Shown: positions 31,143-38,858, counted from the first letter of the stretch. The stretch is 64,000 bases of DNA from Microbacterium bovistercoris (GCF_003387575.1 NZ_QUAB01000033.1:1-64000); one strand, 5' to 3'. The notes: a model not told the origin generated them from the letters alone. Numbers and translations: made by a program.

Positions 31143-31823
31143 GTGAGCAGAGCAGACGAACGCGTACTGGAGTCGACCAGGGTCGCAGCGTGGTTGCGCG
31201 ACGCGATCCTGGACGGCGTCCGGGATCCGGGGAGCCGGCTCATCGAGCGCGACCTCGCGGCCGAGTTCGGCGTGAGCCGGGTGCCGGTGCGGGACGCGCT
31301 GAAGGTGCTCGAGGGGGAGGGGCTCGTCGAGCTCCGCCCCCGCACCTGGGCGGTCGTCAGGGAGTTCACCGATCACGACCTCGCCGACCTCGACGAGGTC
31401 CGCGAGGTGGTCGAGCCCCTGGCCTTCCGTCTCGCCGCGCAGCGGCATCGCCGGGAGGGGCTCGAGCGCCTGCGCCGTGCGCTCGAGTCCGAGCAGGCCA
31501 GCGCTGAGGTCGAGGACCGTGTCGTGTCACGACGCGCAGCGGCCGATTTCCACGAGATCGTCACCGACCTCGCGGACAACATGCTCCTGTCCGACCTCAT
31601 GCAGAGCATCCGCAGCAGGCTCCGCTGGGCCCTGTCCCAGCACGACGATCTGCAGCACATCGCCGAGGAGCATGTCGCACTGTACGAGGCGATCCGCGAT
31701 CGCGACGGCGACCGTGCTGCAACCCTCGCCGCTGCGCACATCGAGAGCAGCCGGGTGCAGCGCAACGCGCACGTTCAGGCCCTGCATCCGGGGGCCCCGG
31801 CGACGGAGGCGGCCTCCTCGTAG
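31143..31823 (+). CDS. GntR-family regulator, FCD subfamily
   Basis: A 226-residue regulator. The winged helix is at about residues 10-75 (RLIERDLAAEFGVSRVPVRDALKVLEGEGLVEL). An FCD helical domain follows (about 85-215) with Asp and His residues placed as metal/acid ligands (DEVREVVEP; FHEIVTDLADN; HIESS). FCD regulators sense carboxylic acids, so oxamate, oxalurate or a ureido acid would fit. GTG 31143 lacks a clear Shine-Dalgarno; AAGAAT ends 6 bases before it. It likely controls both arms of the locus through the 30032-30080 array. Confidence 0.9.
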   Translation: MSRADERVLESTRVAAWLRDAILDGVRDPGSRLIERDLAAEFGVSRVPVRDALKVLEGEGLVELRPRTWAVVREFTDHDLADLDEVREVVEPLAFRLAAQRHRREGLERLRRALESEQASAEVEDRVVSRRAAADFHEIVTDLADNMLLSDLMQSIRSRLRWALSQHDDLQHIAEEHVALYEAIRDRDGDRAATLAAAHIESSRVQRNAHVQALHPGAPATEAASS

Positions 31824-31826
31824 CGC

Positions 31827-31832
31827 TAGGAT
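31827..31832 (+). promoter_or_regulatory. -10 TAGGAT of alaA, leaderless type
   Basis: TAGGAT is followed by 6 bases and ATG 31839. It shows that alaA has its own promoter despite lying 15 bases after gntR. Confidence 0.5.
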
Positions 31833-31838
31833 TCTGCG

Positions 31839-33065
31839 ATGACCCCTCCTCGCCATTTCGATCAGTCGTCCAAGCTCAAGAACGTTCTCTACGAGATCCG
31901 CGGCAAGGCACTGGTCGAGGCGGCACGGCTCGAGGCCGAGGGGCATCAGATCCTGAAGCTGAACACCGGGAATCCCGCGATCTTCGGGTTCGAGGCGCCG
32001 CACCAGATCGTCCACGACATGCTCGCAGCCGTGCCCACCGCGCACGGCTACAGCGACAGCAAGGGCATCGTCTCCGCTCGTCGTGCGGTCGTCAGCCGCT
32101 ACGAGCAGATCCCCGGCTTCCCGCGCTTCGACCCTGATGACGTCTACCTCGGAAACGGCGTCTCCGAACTGATCACGATGGTGATGCAGGCACTGCTCGA
32201 CGAGGGGGACGAGGTGCTCATCCCGGCGCCCGACTACCCGCTCTGGACCGCGATGACCTCGCTCGCGGGCGGCACGCCGGTGCACTACCTCTGCGACGAG
32301 GAAAACGGCTGGAACCCCGACATCGAGGACATCAGGTCGAAGATCACGCCGCGGACCAAGGCGATCGTGATCATCAACCCGAACAACCCCACCGGCGCGG
32401 TGTACTCGAGGCAGGTGCTCGAGGGGCTGGTGCAGATCGCCAGGGAGCACGAGCTCCTGCTGCTCTCCGACGAGATCTACGACCGCATCCTGTTCGACGA
32501 CGCGGTGCACATCCCGACGGCGACGCTGGCGCCGGACCTGCTCTGCCTGACGTTCAACGGCCTGTCCAAGACCTACCGGGTCGCCGGATACCGCTCCGGA
32601 TGGCTCGTGGTGACCGGCCCCAAGGATCACGCCCAGGGCTTCCTGGAGGGCATCACTCTGCTCGCCTCCACCCGCCTGTGCCCGAACGTCCCGGCGCAGC
32701 ATGCGATGCAGGCGGCGCTGTCCGGCGTGCAGTCCATCGACGCCCTGATCGCCCCCACCGGGCGCCTGCACGAGCAGCGCGACATCGCCTGGCAGGGATT
32801 GGAGGCGATCCCCGGCGTCAGCTGCGTGAAGCCGGAGGGTGCGCTGTACGCGTTCCCGCGGCTCGACCCGAACGTGCACGAGATCCGCGACGATGCGCGC
32901 CTGGTCTACGACCTGCTCGTCTCGGAGCACATCCTGCTGGTGCAGGGCACCGGGTTCAACTGGGCGACGCCCGACCACCTCCGCCTGGTGACGCTGCCGG
33001 AGCCCCGGGTGCTCACCGAAGCCGTCGAGCGCCTCGGGAACTTCCTCGCGAGCTACCGGCAGTAG
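31839..33065 (+). CDS. alaA: Alanine aminotransferase AlaA
   Basis: A 408-residue class I PLP aminotransferase that interconverts pyruvate/glutamate with alanine/2-oxoglutarate. It is strikingly similar along its length to E. coli AlaA as I remember it: the N-terminal SSKLKNVLYEIRGKAL, LKLNTGNPAIFGFEAP, IVIINPNNPTGAVYS and FNGLSKTYRVAGYRSGW, the last with the PLP lysine. It has its own leaderless-type promoter and is not obviously part of the upstream catabolic locus. Its 3' end overlaps the convergent CpaE-like gene by 53 bases. Confidence 0.95.
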   Translation: MTPPRHFDQSSKLKNVLYEIRGKALVEAARLEAEGHQILKLNTGNPAIFGFEAPHQIVHDMLAAVPTAHGYSDSKGIVSARRAVVSRYEQIPGFPRFDPDDVYLGNGVSELITMVMQALLDEGDEVLIPAPDYPLWTAMTSLAGGTPVHYLCDEENGWNPDIEDIRSKITPRTKAIVIINPNNPTGAVYSRQVLEGLVQIAREHELLLLSDEIYDRILFDDAVHIPTATLAPDLLCLTFNGLSKTYRVAGYRSGWLVVTGPKDHAQGFLEGITLLASTRLCPNVPAQHAMQAALSGVQSIDALIAPTGRLHEQRDIAWQGLEAIPGVSCVKPEGALYAFPRLDPNVHEIRDDARLVYDLLVSEHILLVQGTGFNWATPDHLRLVTLPEPRVLTEAVERLGNFLASYRQ

Positions 33066-34248
33066 CGGCGGGTTCGCGCACGCCGGTCTCCCGCGGGATC
33101 AGCCCCGCGGCGAGCCGGCGGACCGCGGCGACCAGTGGTGACCGCGGCAGCACATCGGCGATCGGACGCGCGTGCAGGAGCGCAGCGTCCGCGGCGCGCT
33201 GGTCGTGAGGGAGGAACTGCACGTCGTCGATGCCCGCGAACCGGTCGAGGGTCCGGCGGATCTGCCCTCGTGCGTCGATGCCGAGCGGACCGGGGCGGAC
33301 GGAGTTCGCGACCACCGTGATCGGTGTCGCACCGACCAGGTGCCGAAGCTCGGCGTACCCTCGAACGAACCGGCTGACACCGATCGGGTCTGCAGAGGTC
33401 AGCGCGATCACTGCATCCGCCTCGCGCAGCACCGCCGCCGTGGCCGCATGCCGCGACGGTGCAGCGAGGTCGTAGTCGTCGTCCTCCTCCTCGAACGAGG
33501 CGGAGACGTCCACGACGATCTCGTCCGCCCACTCCCTGCAGGATGTCAGGGCGCCCCGTAGGCGGGCGGCTCCGAGCTCCGGCCAGCGCGAGGGGCGGTT
33601 GAGTCCTCCGAGCACGTCGACCGGACCCGCGGACGTCTCCAGCGAAACCGCCAGGCGCGACAGCTCGGCGGAGTCGAGGCTGCCCAGTTCCGCTCGGCGG
33701 CACGCGGCGGCCAGCCCCGGTGCCTCATCGCCCAGGCCGAGCTGCAGCGCGATCGACGGCGCCGTGGTGTCGGCATCGAGCAGAGCGGTGCGCCGTCCCG
33801 CTCGTGCGAGCTCGACGGCGAGCTGGATCGCGAGCGTGGTCCGCCCCGGTGCGCCGTGCGGACCCCAGACGGCGATCACCTGCGAGGGGGCGACAGGGGC
33901 CGCCTCCTTCGCCGCATCGGGGCGATCGGCGACGAGGGCGTCCGCGATGCGCCAGCCCGGCGTCTCTGCGGGGAACGTGGGGGCGAGCCCGAGCCGGGCC
34001 AGCAGACGCTCTTCTCCGTCGCCGAACGCCACGATCCGCACGGCAGCGCGGTCGCAGGCCGCCACGAGCTCGCGCGTGAGCCAGCGACGCGACGGCGTGA
34101 TGACGAGTGCATCGGCCATCTCGAGGTCAGCGGGATCGATCTTGCCGGGCGCGCAGACGGTGAGGACGGTGACCTCCTCGAGCTCGAGTTCCGCCGCCAG
34201 GGCTCCGGCTCGCTCCTCGTCGGCGAGGGCGACGATGACGGCGGTCAT
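33013..34248 (-). CDS. CpaE-like MinD/ParA-fold ATPase with degenerate P-loop
   Basis: A 411-residue protein. The N-terminal about 110 residues form a receiver-like domain with no obvious phospho-Asp. A MinD/ParA fold follows: WGPHGAPGRTTLAIQLA in place of KGGxGKT, then DADTTAPSIALQL. Both P-loop lysines of the deviant Walker A are replaced (His and Arg). It overlaps the SAF gene by 4 bases. CpaE/TadZ proteins localise Flp pilus machinery, but no tad or pilin genes are near, so this is an orphan pair. The last about 17 codons lie antisense to alaA. Confidence 0.8.
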   Translation of the reverse strand: MTAVIVALADEERAGALAAELELEEVTVLTVCAPGKIDPADLEMADALVITPSRRWLTRELVAACDRAAVRIVAFGDGEERLLARLGLAPTFPAETPGWRIADALVADRPDAAKEAAPVAPSQVIAVWGPHGAPGRTTLAIQLAVELARAGRRTALLDADTTAPSIALQLGLGDEAPGLAAACRRAELGSLDSAELSRLAVSLETSAGPVDVLGGLNRPSRWPELGAARLRGALTSCREWADEIVVDVSASFEEEDDDYDLAAPSRHAATAAVLREADAVIALTSADPIGVSRFVRGYAELRHLVGATPITVVANSVRPGPLGIDARGQIRRTLDRFAGIDDVQFLPHDQRAADAALLHARPIADVLPRSPLVAAVRRLAAGLIPRETGVREPAATAGSSRGSSRGARRLR

Positions 34249-34865
34249 TCGGCCGGTCCTGCCGGGATGACGGACACGGCGGCGCCGCCGGTGATCGCGG
34301 ACAGCACGTCCGCGACATCCGTCCGGTCGATGACCACCTCGACATCCGTGCGCGCGTCGTTCAGCATGCCCTCCGGCTCAGCCACGGAGGCCACGACGGC
34401 GTCGGCGACGAGGATGCGGGGGTCGCCGAAGGAACGACCGTCCTCGCTGGGCGGAGCCTGCCAGAGTTCGACCGTGCTGCCCGCGCGCACCCCATCGGGG
34501 ACCGCGCCGGAGCTGGTGATCACGATCGTGGTGGTGCGGCCGGCCTCGGCATCCGCCGTGCTCGAGCGGGGCACGAGCTCGCCCTCGGCGATCGTGCGCG
34601 CGGCGATCATGCCCGATTCCAGGTCCTGCGGCGCGAGATAGTCGTCGGTGAGCGAGCCGAGTCCGACCTCGACGACCTGGAAGTCCGCGGACCCGAGGGG
34701 TTCACCGAGGACGATGGTGTGCGATGCCTGCAGCACCGGTGTCGTCTGCCTGGCCGCGCCGACCAGCAGCCACACGCCGGCGATCGAGGCGATGACCAGG
34801 ACGATGCCGATGAGGAACCGCATGTCGCCGAAGTACGAGCGGCGGGTGCGGGAGTGCGACGTCAT
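34245..34865 (-). CDS. SAF-domain membrane protein (CpaB/RcpC-like)
   Basis: A 206-residue protein with one N-terminal transmembrane segment (about residues 16-38) and an extracytoplasmic SAF domain (about 45-110: ASHTIVLGEPLGSADFQVVEV; AARTIAEGELV). Flp pilus assembly CpaB proteins have this layout but are usually longer. It is encoded just before the CpaE-like ATPase with a 4-base overlap, so the two probably work together. Confidence 0.8.
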   Translation of the reverse strand: MTSHSRTRRSYFGDMRFLIGIVLVIASIAGVWLLVGAARQTTPVLQASHTIVLGEPLGSADFQVVEVGLGSLTDDYLAPQDLESGMIAARTIAEGELVPRSSTADAEAGRTTTIVITSSGAVPDGVRAGSTVELWQAPPSEDGRSFGDPRILVADAVVASVAEPEGMLNDARTDVEVVIDRTDVADVLSAITGGAAVSVIPAGPAE

Positions 34866-34904
34866 GAGGATATGGTCACAGATCCCGGGAGAAGGCTCCG
34901 AAAG

Positions 34905-34913
34905 TTATCCACA
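34905..34913 (+). promoter_or_regulatory. Perfect DnaA-box sequence TTATCCACA
   Basis: An exact match to the strongest E. coli DnaA box, in the 97-base divergent gap 50 bases before the HTH gene. A second exact copy lies at 35925. Confidence 0.5.
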
Positions 34914-34962
34914 GGGCCTCGGGGGCTGTCCTCCCGGGCGTCGTTCGCGCCACAATGGAGCA

Positions 34963-35241
34963 ATGCCCGACACACCCCCGTCCGCTCCGCGCTACCTGAC
35001 GCCCGGTCAGGTCGCCGAACTCCTCGCCGTCCCGGTAGAGGAGGTCGTCGCGCTCGTCCACGAAGGGCGACTGCGCGGCGCGCAACTCGGCTCGCCGCCG
35101 CGCTGGCGGGTCGAGGAGGCCAGCGTGAACGACTATCTCGAGGACCAGACCGAGATCGCGCGGCGCGCGGCGCTCTGGCACCAGTCCGAGAACGCCAGCT
35201 TCCCCGAGGTGTGGGGTCCGGCGCCGCGCATTCAGCGCTGA
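34963..35241 (+). CDS. Small MerR/excisionase-like helix-turn-helix protein
   Basis: A 92-residue DNA-binding protein. A single HTH_17-type domain fills residues 10-60 (YLTPGQVAELLAVPVEEVVALVHEGRLRGAQLGSPPRWRVEEASVNDYL). Such proteins include excisionases and BldC-like regulators; there is no integrase or phage gene nearby, so a chromosomal regulator is likelier. ATG 34963 has GGAG 3-4 bases upstream. It is divergent from the SAF gene. Confidence 0.82.
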   Translation: MPDTPPSAPRYLTPGQVAELLAVPVEEVVALVHEGRLRGAQLGSPPRWRVEEASVNDYLEDQTEIARRAALWHQSENASFPEVWGPAPRIQR

Positions 35242-35289
35242 CGCCGGCATTCGCTCGTCACCCGCCGCGGGGCACGCGGCGCATTTGGA

Positions 35290-35886
35290 TCACGGGAGCC
35301 GCGCGCCCGGCTGCTCGGCGCGGATCCATCGCAGCGACGAGAACGGCACGACGCGGAACCCCCGAACGGTCGACGTCCGCCGAGGTTCTCCGGCATCGTG
35401 CAGCGCGATGTCGAGGTGATCGGCACCGGCGCGGTCGATCGTCCCGTGCTGCAGCCCGCCGTCGCGCACGGCGAGCGCGACCGTGGTCCGCCTGCGTGCC
35501 AGATCGCGCAGCACGAAGCCCAGATCCATCCGCGCGCGCAGCGGAGACAGCTCGGCGGTCTCGGCCAGGCTGCCGAGGAGACTGCCGTGGTCTGTGCCCA
35601 CCCCGGCGATGGCTGCGATCGGCACGATCAGCGGTCTGGGATCGTTCCGGATGGTGACCGCGATCCAGTCGGCTCCGATCGTGCGCATGGTCGCGTGCAG
35701 CCGATGTTCGTCACCGAGATCGAGGACGACGACGGACGCCTGCCCGCACAGCGCGCGCAGCCGGTCGTGCAGCGTGAGCTTCGAGATGCGCAGCCGCTCC
35801 GACTCCGCGTCCAGCGCGGCGCGCTCCGCCTCCCACTCAGAGGCGAGCTGTCCTTCGAGGTCGTCGAAGAGGTGATCCCATTCCAC
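35290..35886 (-). CDS. Conserved hypothetical protein
   Basis: A 198-residue protein that I do not recognise. The N-terminal about 45 residues are acidic and helical (LFDDLEGQLASEWEAERAALDAE), followed by a mainly beta region with LHATMRTIGADWIAVTIR and a C-terminal FRVVPFSSLRWIR. There is no signal peptide or membrane segment. GTG 35886 is the best start although GGAGG abuts it; longer in-frame reading to 36072 would overlap the next gene. It lies between the HTH gene (convergent) and the Rv3235-family gene (divergent). Confidence 0.7.
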   Translation of the reverse strand: MEWDHLFDDLEGQLASEWEAERAALDAESERLRISKLTLHDRLRALCGQASVVVLDLGDEHRLHATMRTIGADWIAVTIRNDPRPLIVPIAAIAGVGTDHGSLLGSLAETAELSPLRARMDLGFVLRDLARRRTTVALAVRDGGLQHGTIDRAGADHLDIALHDAGEPRRTSTVRGFRVVPFSSLRWIRAEQPGARLP

Positions 35887-35924
35887 CCTCCGAGAGTAGG
35901 CGAGCGCCGATGGGGGAGTACGGG

Positions 35925-35933
35925 TTATCCACA
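35925..35933 (+). promoter_or_regulatory. Second perfect DnaA-box sequence TTATCCACA
   Basis: It lies in the 151-base divergent gap between the hypothetical gene and the Rv3235-family gene, in the same orientation as the copy at 34905. Confidence 0.5.
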
Positions 35934-36037
35934 GAAGTCGGTCGGGAGGCTTCCCGATTCCGGGCATCCGTGTTCTACTTTCCTGGGGTTCAGCGCTGGG
36001 GCAACGGACACCACGCATCATGGATCGAGGACGATAG

Positions 36038-36424
36038 ATGACCGCGCAGGAGTATTTCGCGCCCCAGCCCACACCGGCCGACGCCCTGCCCGATCCGGTG
36101 CCGCTGCTCCGGGGTCTCGCTCAGGGCGTGCTCGAGGTGCTCGCTGGCGTGCGCGAGGCCGAACAGCTCGTCCGCTGGCTCAGCGAGGACGCGTTCCGCA
36201 AGCTCCTGGTCCGCTCGAACCTGGCCGCCCGGGCGCGCAGCGCGCGCGGCACACCCGCGTCCAGGCCCGTCTTCCGCATCCTGTCGGTGCGGTACTCGTC
36301 GCCTGCCGAATGCGTGCTCGAGGCGACCCTCGTCGTGCAGGGCCCCGGTCGGGCCAGGGCCGTGGCGGTTCGCCTGGAGGGCCTCGACGGGCGCTGGCGC
36401 GCGACATCCCTCGCCGTGCTCTGA
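36038..36424 (+). CDS. Rv3235-family protein
   Basis: A 128-residue small cytoplasmic protein of the actinobacterial Rv3235 family. The typical core is LAQGVLEVLAGVREAEQLVRWLSEDAFRKL (about residues 27-56), followed by a beta-rich C-terminus. The function is unknown in all members I know. GAGGAC precedes ATG 36038. It lies near secA, pdtaS and whiB as in mycobacteria. Confidence 0.8.
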   Translation: MTAQEYFAPQPTPADALPDPVPLLRGLAQGVLEVLAGVREAEQLVRWLSEDAFRKLLVRSNLAARARSARGTPASRPVFRILSVRYSSPAECVLEATLVVQGPGRARAVAVRLEGLDGRWRATSLAVL

Positions 36425-36443
36425 ATCGCGGGGCGCTCACCCC

Positions 36444-36449
36444 TATTCT
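36444..36449 (+). promoter_or_regulatory. -10 TATTCT of pdtaS, leaderless type
   Basis: TATTCT ends 7 bases before GTG 36457. GGGAGG sits directly against the GTG, too close for a normal Shine-Dalgarno, so a leaderless start is preferred. Confidence 0.5.
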
Positions 36450-36456
36450 TGGGAGG

Positions 36457-37929
36457 GTGTCCACGCTCAGTGATCTCGTCCACGCCCAGGGGCTCCTCAG
36501 CGACGCCGACGTCGAATGGCTGCACCGACTCGCAGGCGACGGCCAGCTGCTCGCCGACCTCTCGTCGGCCGACATCGTCATCTGGGTGCAGACCGCCGAC
36601 GGATCGTTCATCGCGATAGCGCACTCGCGACCCAGCGGCGCCGCCACGCTGTTCTACCGCGACATCGTCAGCGAGCGGGTGCGGCCGCAGTGGCGCACCC
36701 AGGTGCAGTCGGCGTTCGACACCGGCGAGATCATCGATTCGTCCTCGCCGGACTGGTTCGAGGAGATCCCCACCCGCGTGCGAGCCGTGCCCATCGAACG
36801 GCGCGGACAGCAGGGCGTCGTGCTCGGGGTGATCACCCGGCACACCAACCTCGGCGAGGCGCGGATGCCGTCACGACAGCAGATCAGCTTCGATGAGTGC
36901 GCGAACGACCTCTTCCGCATGATCGCCACGGGGGAGTTCCCCGACCTCGCGGCCCCGACATCCCCGCGTCGCGGTGCACCGCGCGCCTCGGACGGCCTGA
37001 TCCGGATCGATGTCGACGGCGTCACCACCTTCGCCAGCCCGAACGCGCTCTCGGCCTTCAACAGGATGGGCTTCGACGACGAGCTCGAGGGGGAGTCGCT
37101 CGCCGAGGTGACCACCCGCCTGGTGCCGCCGTCGCGGCAGGTCGACGAGTCGCTGCCCGTGGTCGTGACCGGTCGTGCGCCCTGGCGCACCGACATCGAA
37201 GCGCGCGGAGTCACGGTCTCGCTTCGGGCGATCCCGCTCAAGGACCACGGAACGCGGATCGGTGCGATAGTGCTGTGCCGCGACGTCACCGAGCTGCGTC
37301 ACCAGGAGCAGGAGCTCATCACGAAGGACGCGACGATCCGCGAGATCCACCATCGGGTGAAGAACAATCTGCAGACGGTCGCCTCGCTGCTGCGCATCCA
37401 GGCCCGCCGCACGCACTCCGAGGATGCGAGGGACGCGCTCACCCAGGCGATGCGCCGGGTGGAGTCGATCGCGGTCGTGCACGACACCCTGGCGAGCGGC
37501 CTCTCCCAGACCGTGGACTTCGACGAGGTGTTCGCGCGTGTGCTCAAGCTGGTGGCCGAGGTCGCCGCCGCGCCGAACACCCGCGCTCGCACGCAGCACA
37601 CCGGGCGGTTCGGCGTGCTGCCGAGCGAGTACGCGACGCCCCTGGCGCTCGCGCTCACCGAGGTGGTCACGAACGCCGTCGAGCACGGGCTCGCCGGCCA
37701 GGAGGGCGTCGTCACGATCGAGGCGCACCGCACCACGGAGAACCTGCGCGTCATCGTGCGCGACACCGGTCACGGGCTCCCGGAGGGCCGGGTCGGTCAG
37801 GGCCTGGGCACCCAGATCGTGCGCACGCTCATCCAGGGCGAGCTGGGCGGCACGATCGAGTGGAAGGGCGTGGACGGCGAGGGCACCGAAGTGACCATCG
37901 ACGTCCCGCTGCGCTGGATCAAGGCCTGA
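36457..37929 (+). CDS. pdtaS: PdtaS-type sensor histidine kinase
   Basis: A 490-residue soluble kinase with a GAF-like domain (about 15-135), a PAS domain (about 180-285), a HisKA_2 box REIHHRVKNNLQTVASLL (phospho-His 298 or 299) and HATPase (about 385-488). It strongly resembles M. tuberculosis PdtaS, whose partner PdtaR is an ANTAR RNA-binding antiterminator; pdtaR is not in the window. It is convergent with the whiB gene, matching the Rv3220c-Rv3219 neighbourhood. The GTG start is supported by similarity to the PdtaS N-terminus. Confidence 0.92.
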   Translation: MSTLSDLVHAQGLLSDADVEWLHRLAGDGQLLADLSSADIVIWVQTADGSFIAIAHSRPSGAATLFYRDIVSERVRPQWRTQVQSAFDTGEIIDSSSPDWFEEIPTRVRAVPIERRGQQGVVLGVITRHTNLGEARMPSRQQISFDECANDLFRMIATGEFPDLAAPTSPRRGAPRASDGLIRIDVDGVTTFASPNALSAFNRMGFDDELEGESLAEVTTRLVPPSRQVDESLPVVVTGRAPWRTDIEARGVTVSLRAIPLKDHGTRIGAIVLCRDVTELRHQEQELITKDATIREIHHRVKNNLQTVASLLRIQARRTHSEDARDALTQAMRRVESIAVVHDTLASGLSQTVDFDEVFARVLKLVAEVAAAPNTRARTQHTGRFGVLPSEYATPLALALTEVVTNAVEHGLAGQEGVVTIEAHRTTENLRVIVRDTGHGLPEGRVGQGLGTQIVRTLIQGELGGTIEWKGVDGEGTEVTIDVPLRWIKA

Positions 37930-37953
37930 CCCGGGCGAGCCCGGACACACGAA

Positions 37954-37987
37954 GACGCCGCCGCCCGGTATCCGGGCCGGCGGCGTC
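37954..37987. terminator. Terminator between pdtaS and whiB
   Basis: The 10-base arms GACGCCGCCG / CGGCGGCGTC with an inner CCCGG/CCGGG pairing lie between convergent genes. Confidence 0.75.
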
Positions 37988-38007
37988 GTGGTTCTGCGGG
38001 CGCGGGC

Positions 38008-38256
38008 TCAGCCTGCGCGACGTGCGCGAGCGGCGCGGCGCTTGAGGGCGCGGCGCTCGTCCTCGGAGAGGCCGCCCCACACGCCCGAGTCCTGTCCGGT
38101 CTCGAGGGCGTACTGCAGGCAGATCTCGGTGACGGTGCAGGTGGCGCAGACGGCCTTCGCCTTCTCGATCTGGTCGACGGCGGGACCGGTGTTCCCGACG
38201 GGGAAGAACAGCTCGGGGTCGACGGTCAGGCAGGCGGCTTTGTCGCGCCAATCCAT
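38008..38256 (-). CDS. whiB: WhiB-family iron-sulfur regulator (WhiB1-like)
   Basis: An 82-residue [4Fe-4S] protein with the four cluster ligands Cys9, Cys37, Cys40 and Cys46, the GVWGG turn (58-62), and a basic DNA-binding tail (RRALKRRAARARRAG). The size and position next to pdtaS indicate the WhiB1 type, an essential NO-sensitive partner of the main sigma factor. GAGGAG precedes ATG 38256; a longer ORF to 38304 has no start signal. Confidence 0.92.
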   Translation of the reverse strand: MDWRDKAACLTVDPELFFPVGNTGPAVDQIEKAKAVCATCTVTEICLQYALETGQDSGVWGGLSEDERRALKRRAARARRAG

Positions 38257-38333
38257 GGGGGCTCCTCGGTATGGGATCTGGTTCGAGCACGCGGTTTGCG
38301 ACACTCGATGCGGGCGGCGGTTCGGGGGTCCGC

Positions 38334-38339
38334 TACCCT
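38334..38339 (+). promoter_or_regulatory. Leaderless-type -10 (TACCCT) upstream of membrane protein
   Basis: TACCCT is followed by 6 bases and ATG 38346, which is in frame with the membrane protein starting at 38460. It would give a 38-residue N-terminal extension. Confidence 0.4.
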
Positions 38340-38459
38340 GGTGAGATGCGAGCGAATGCTCGCCCCACGCCGCTGTGGGAGCACATGGCTTTGTCTATTC
38401 TGTTACATGGAAACCGCGAAATCAAGGGTTTTCTGACATCCGATTCCCCAGGAGTGCTC

Positions 38460-38858
38460 GTGCGCGCATCCCGTTCCGCCGTCCTCGCTGCGATCCTGCT
38501 CGTCGCGGAGGGTCTTGCCCTCGGCATCGTCTCGATCATCGAGCTCGTTCAGCTCGGCGCGGGCAACGTCATGTCCACCCCCGCGGGCATCGGCCTGATC
38601 GTGCTCACCCTGCTGGTCGCGGCCGGGCTCGTGCTCTTCGCGATCGGGGTGCTGCGCGGCATCTCGTGGGCCCGCTCCGGTGCGGTCGTGTTCCAGGTGC
38701 TGGCGATCGCGCTGGCGCTGTCCTCGCTCACCCTCAGCCCCGTTCCGTGGCCGTTCACCATCGCCGTCGGGATCCCCGGCGCGGTGTGCCTCGTGCTGCT
38801 GATCCTCGCATCGCGCACCGGTCGTCCGGGTGGCCCGCGGCTGCAGGGCAGGGGCTGA
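38460..38858 (+). CDS. Small four-segment membrane protein
   Basis: A 132-residue protein with four hydrophobic segments (about 8-30, 42-64, 70-92, 98-120) and a basic end. I know no function. GTG 38460 has AGGAG at 5-base spacing. An in-frame ATG at 38346 with a perfect leaderless-type -10 would give a 170-residue form. Its stop abuts the convergent bcp stop (TGATCA). Confidence 0.7.
   Translation: MRASRSAVLAAILLVAEGLALGIVSIIELVQLGAGNVMSTPAGIGLIVLTLLVAAGLVLFAIGVLRGISWARSGAVVFQVLAIALALSSLTLSPVPWPFTIAVGIPGAVCLVLLILASRTGRPGGPRLQGRG

Noticed and set aside
34963..35241. Phage excisionase of an integrated element
   Set aside because: No integrase, attachment repeats, tRNA or phage genes are nearby; surrounding genes are core actinobacterial.
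34905..35933. Replication origin
   Set aside because: Only two DnaA boxes, 1 kb apart, with no dnaA/dnaN/rpmH genes or AT-rich unwinding region.
35398..37929. 843-residue reading of the pdtaS ORF
   Set aside because: The upstream 353 codons cover the hypothetical and Rv3235-family genes in other frames; PdtaS homology begins at the GTG at 36457.
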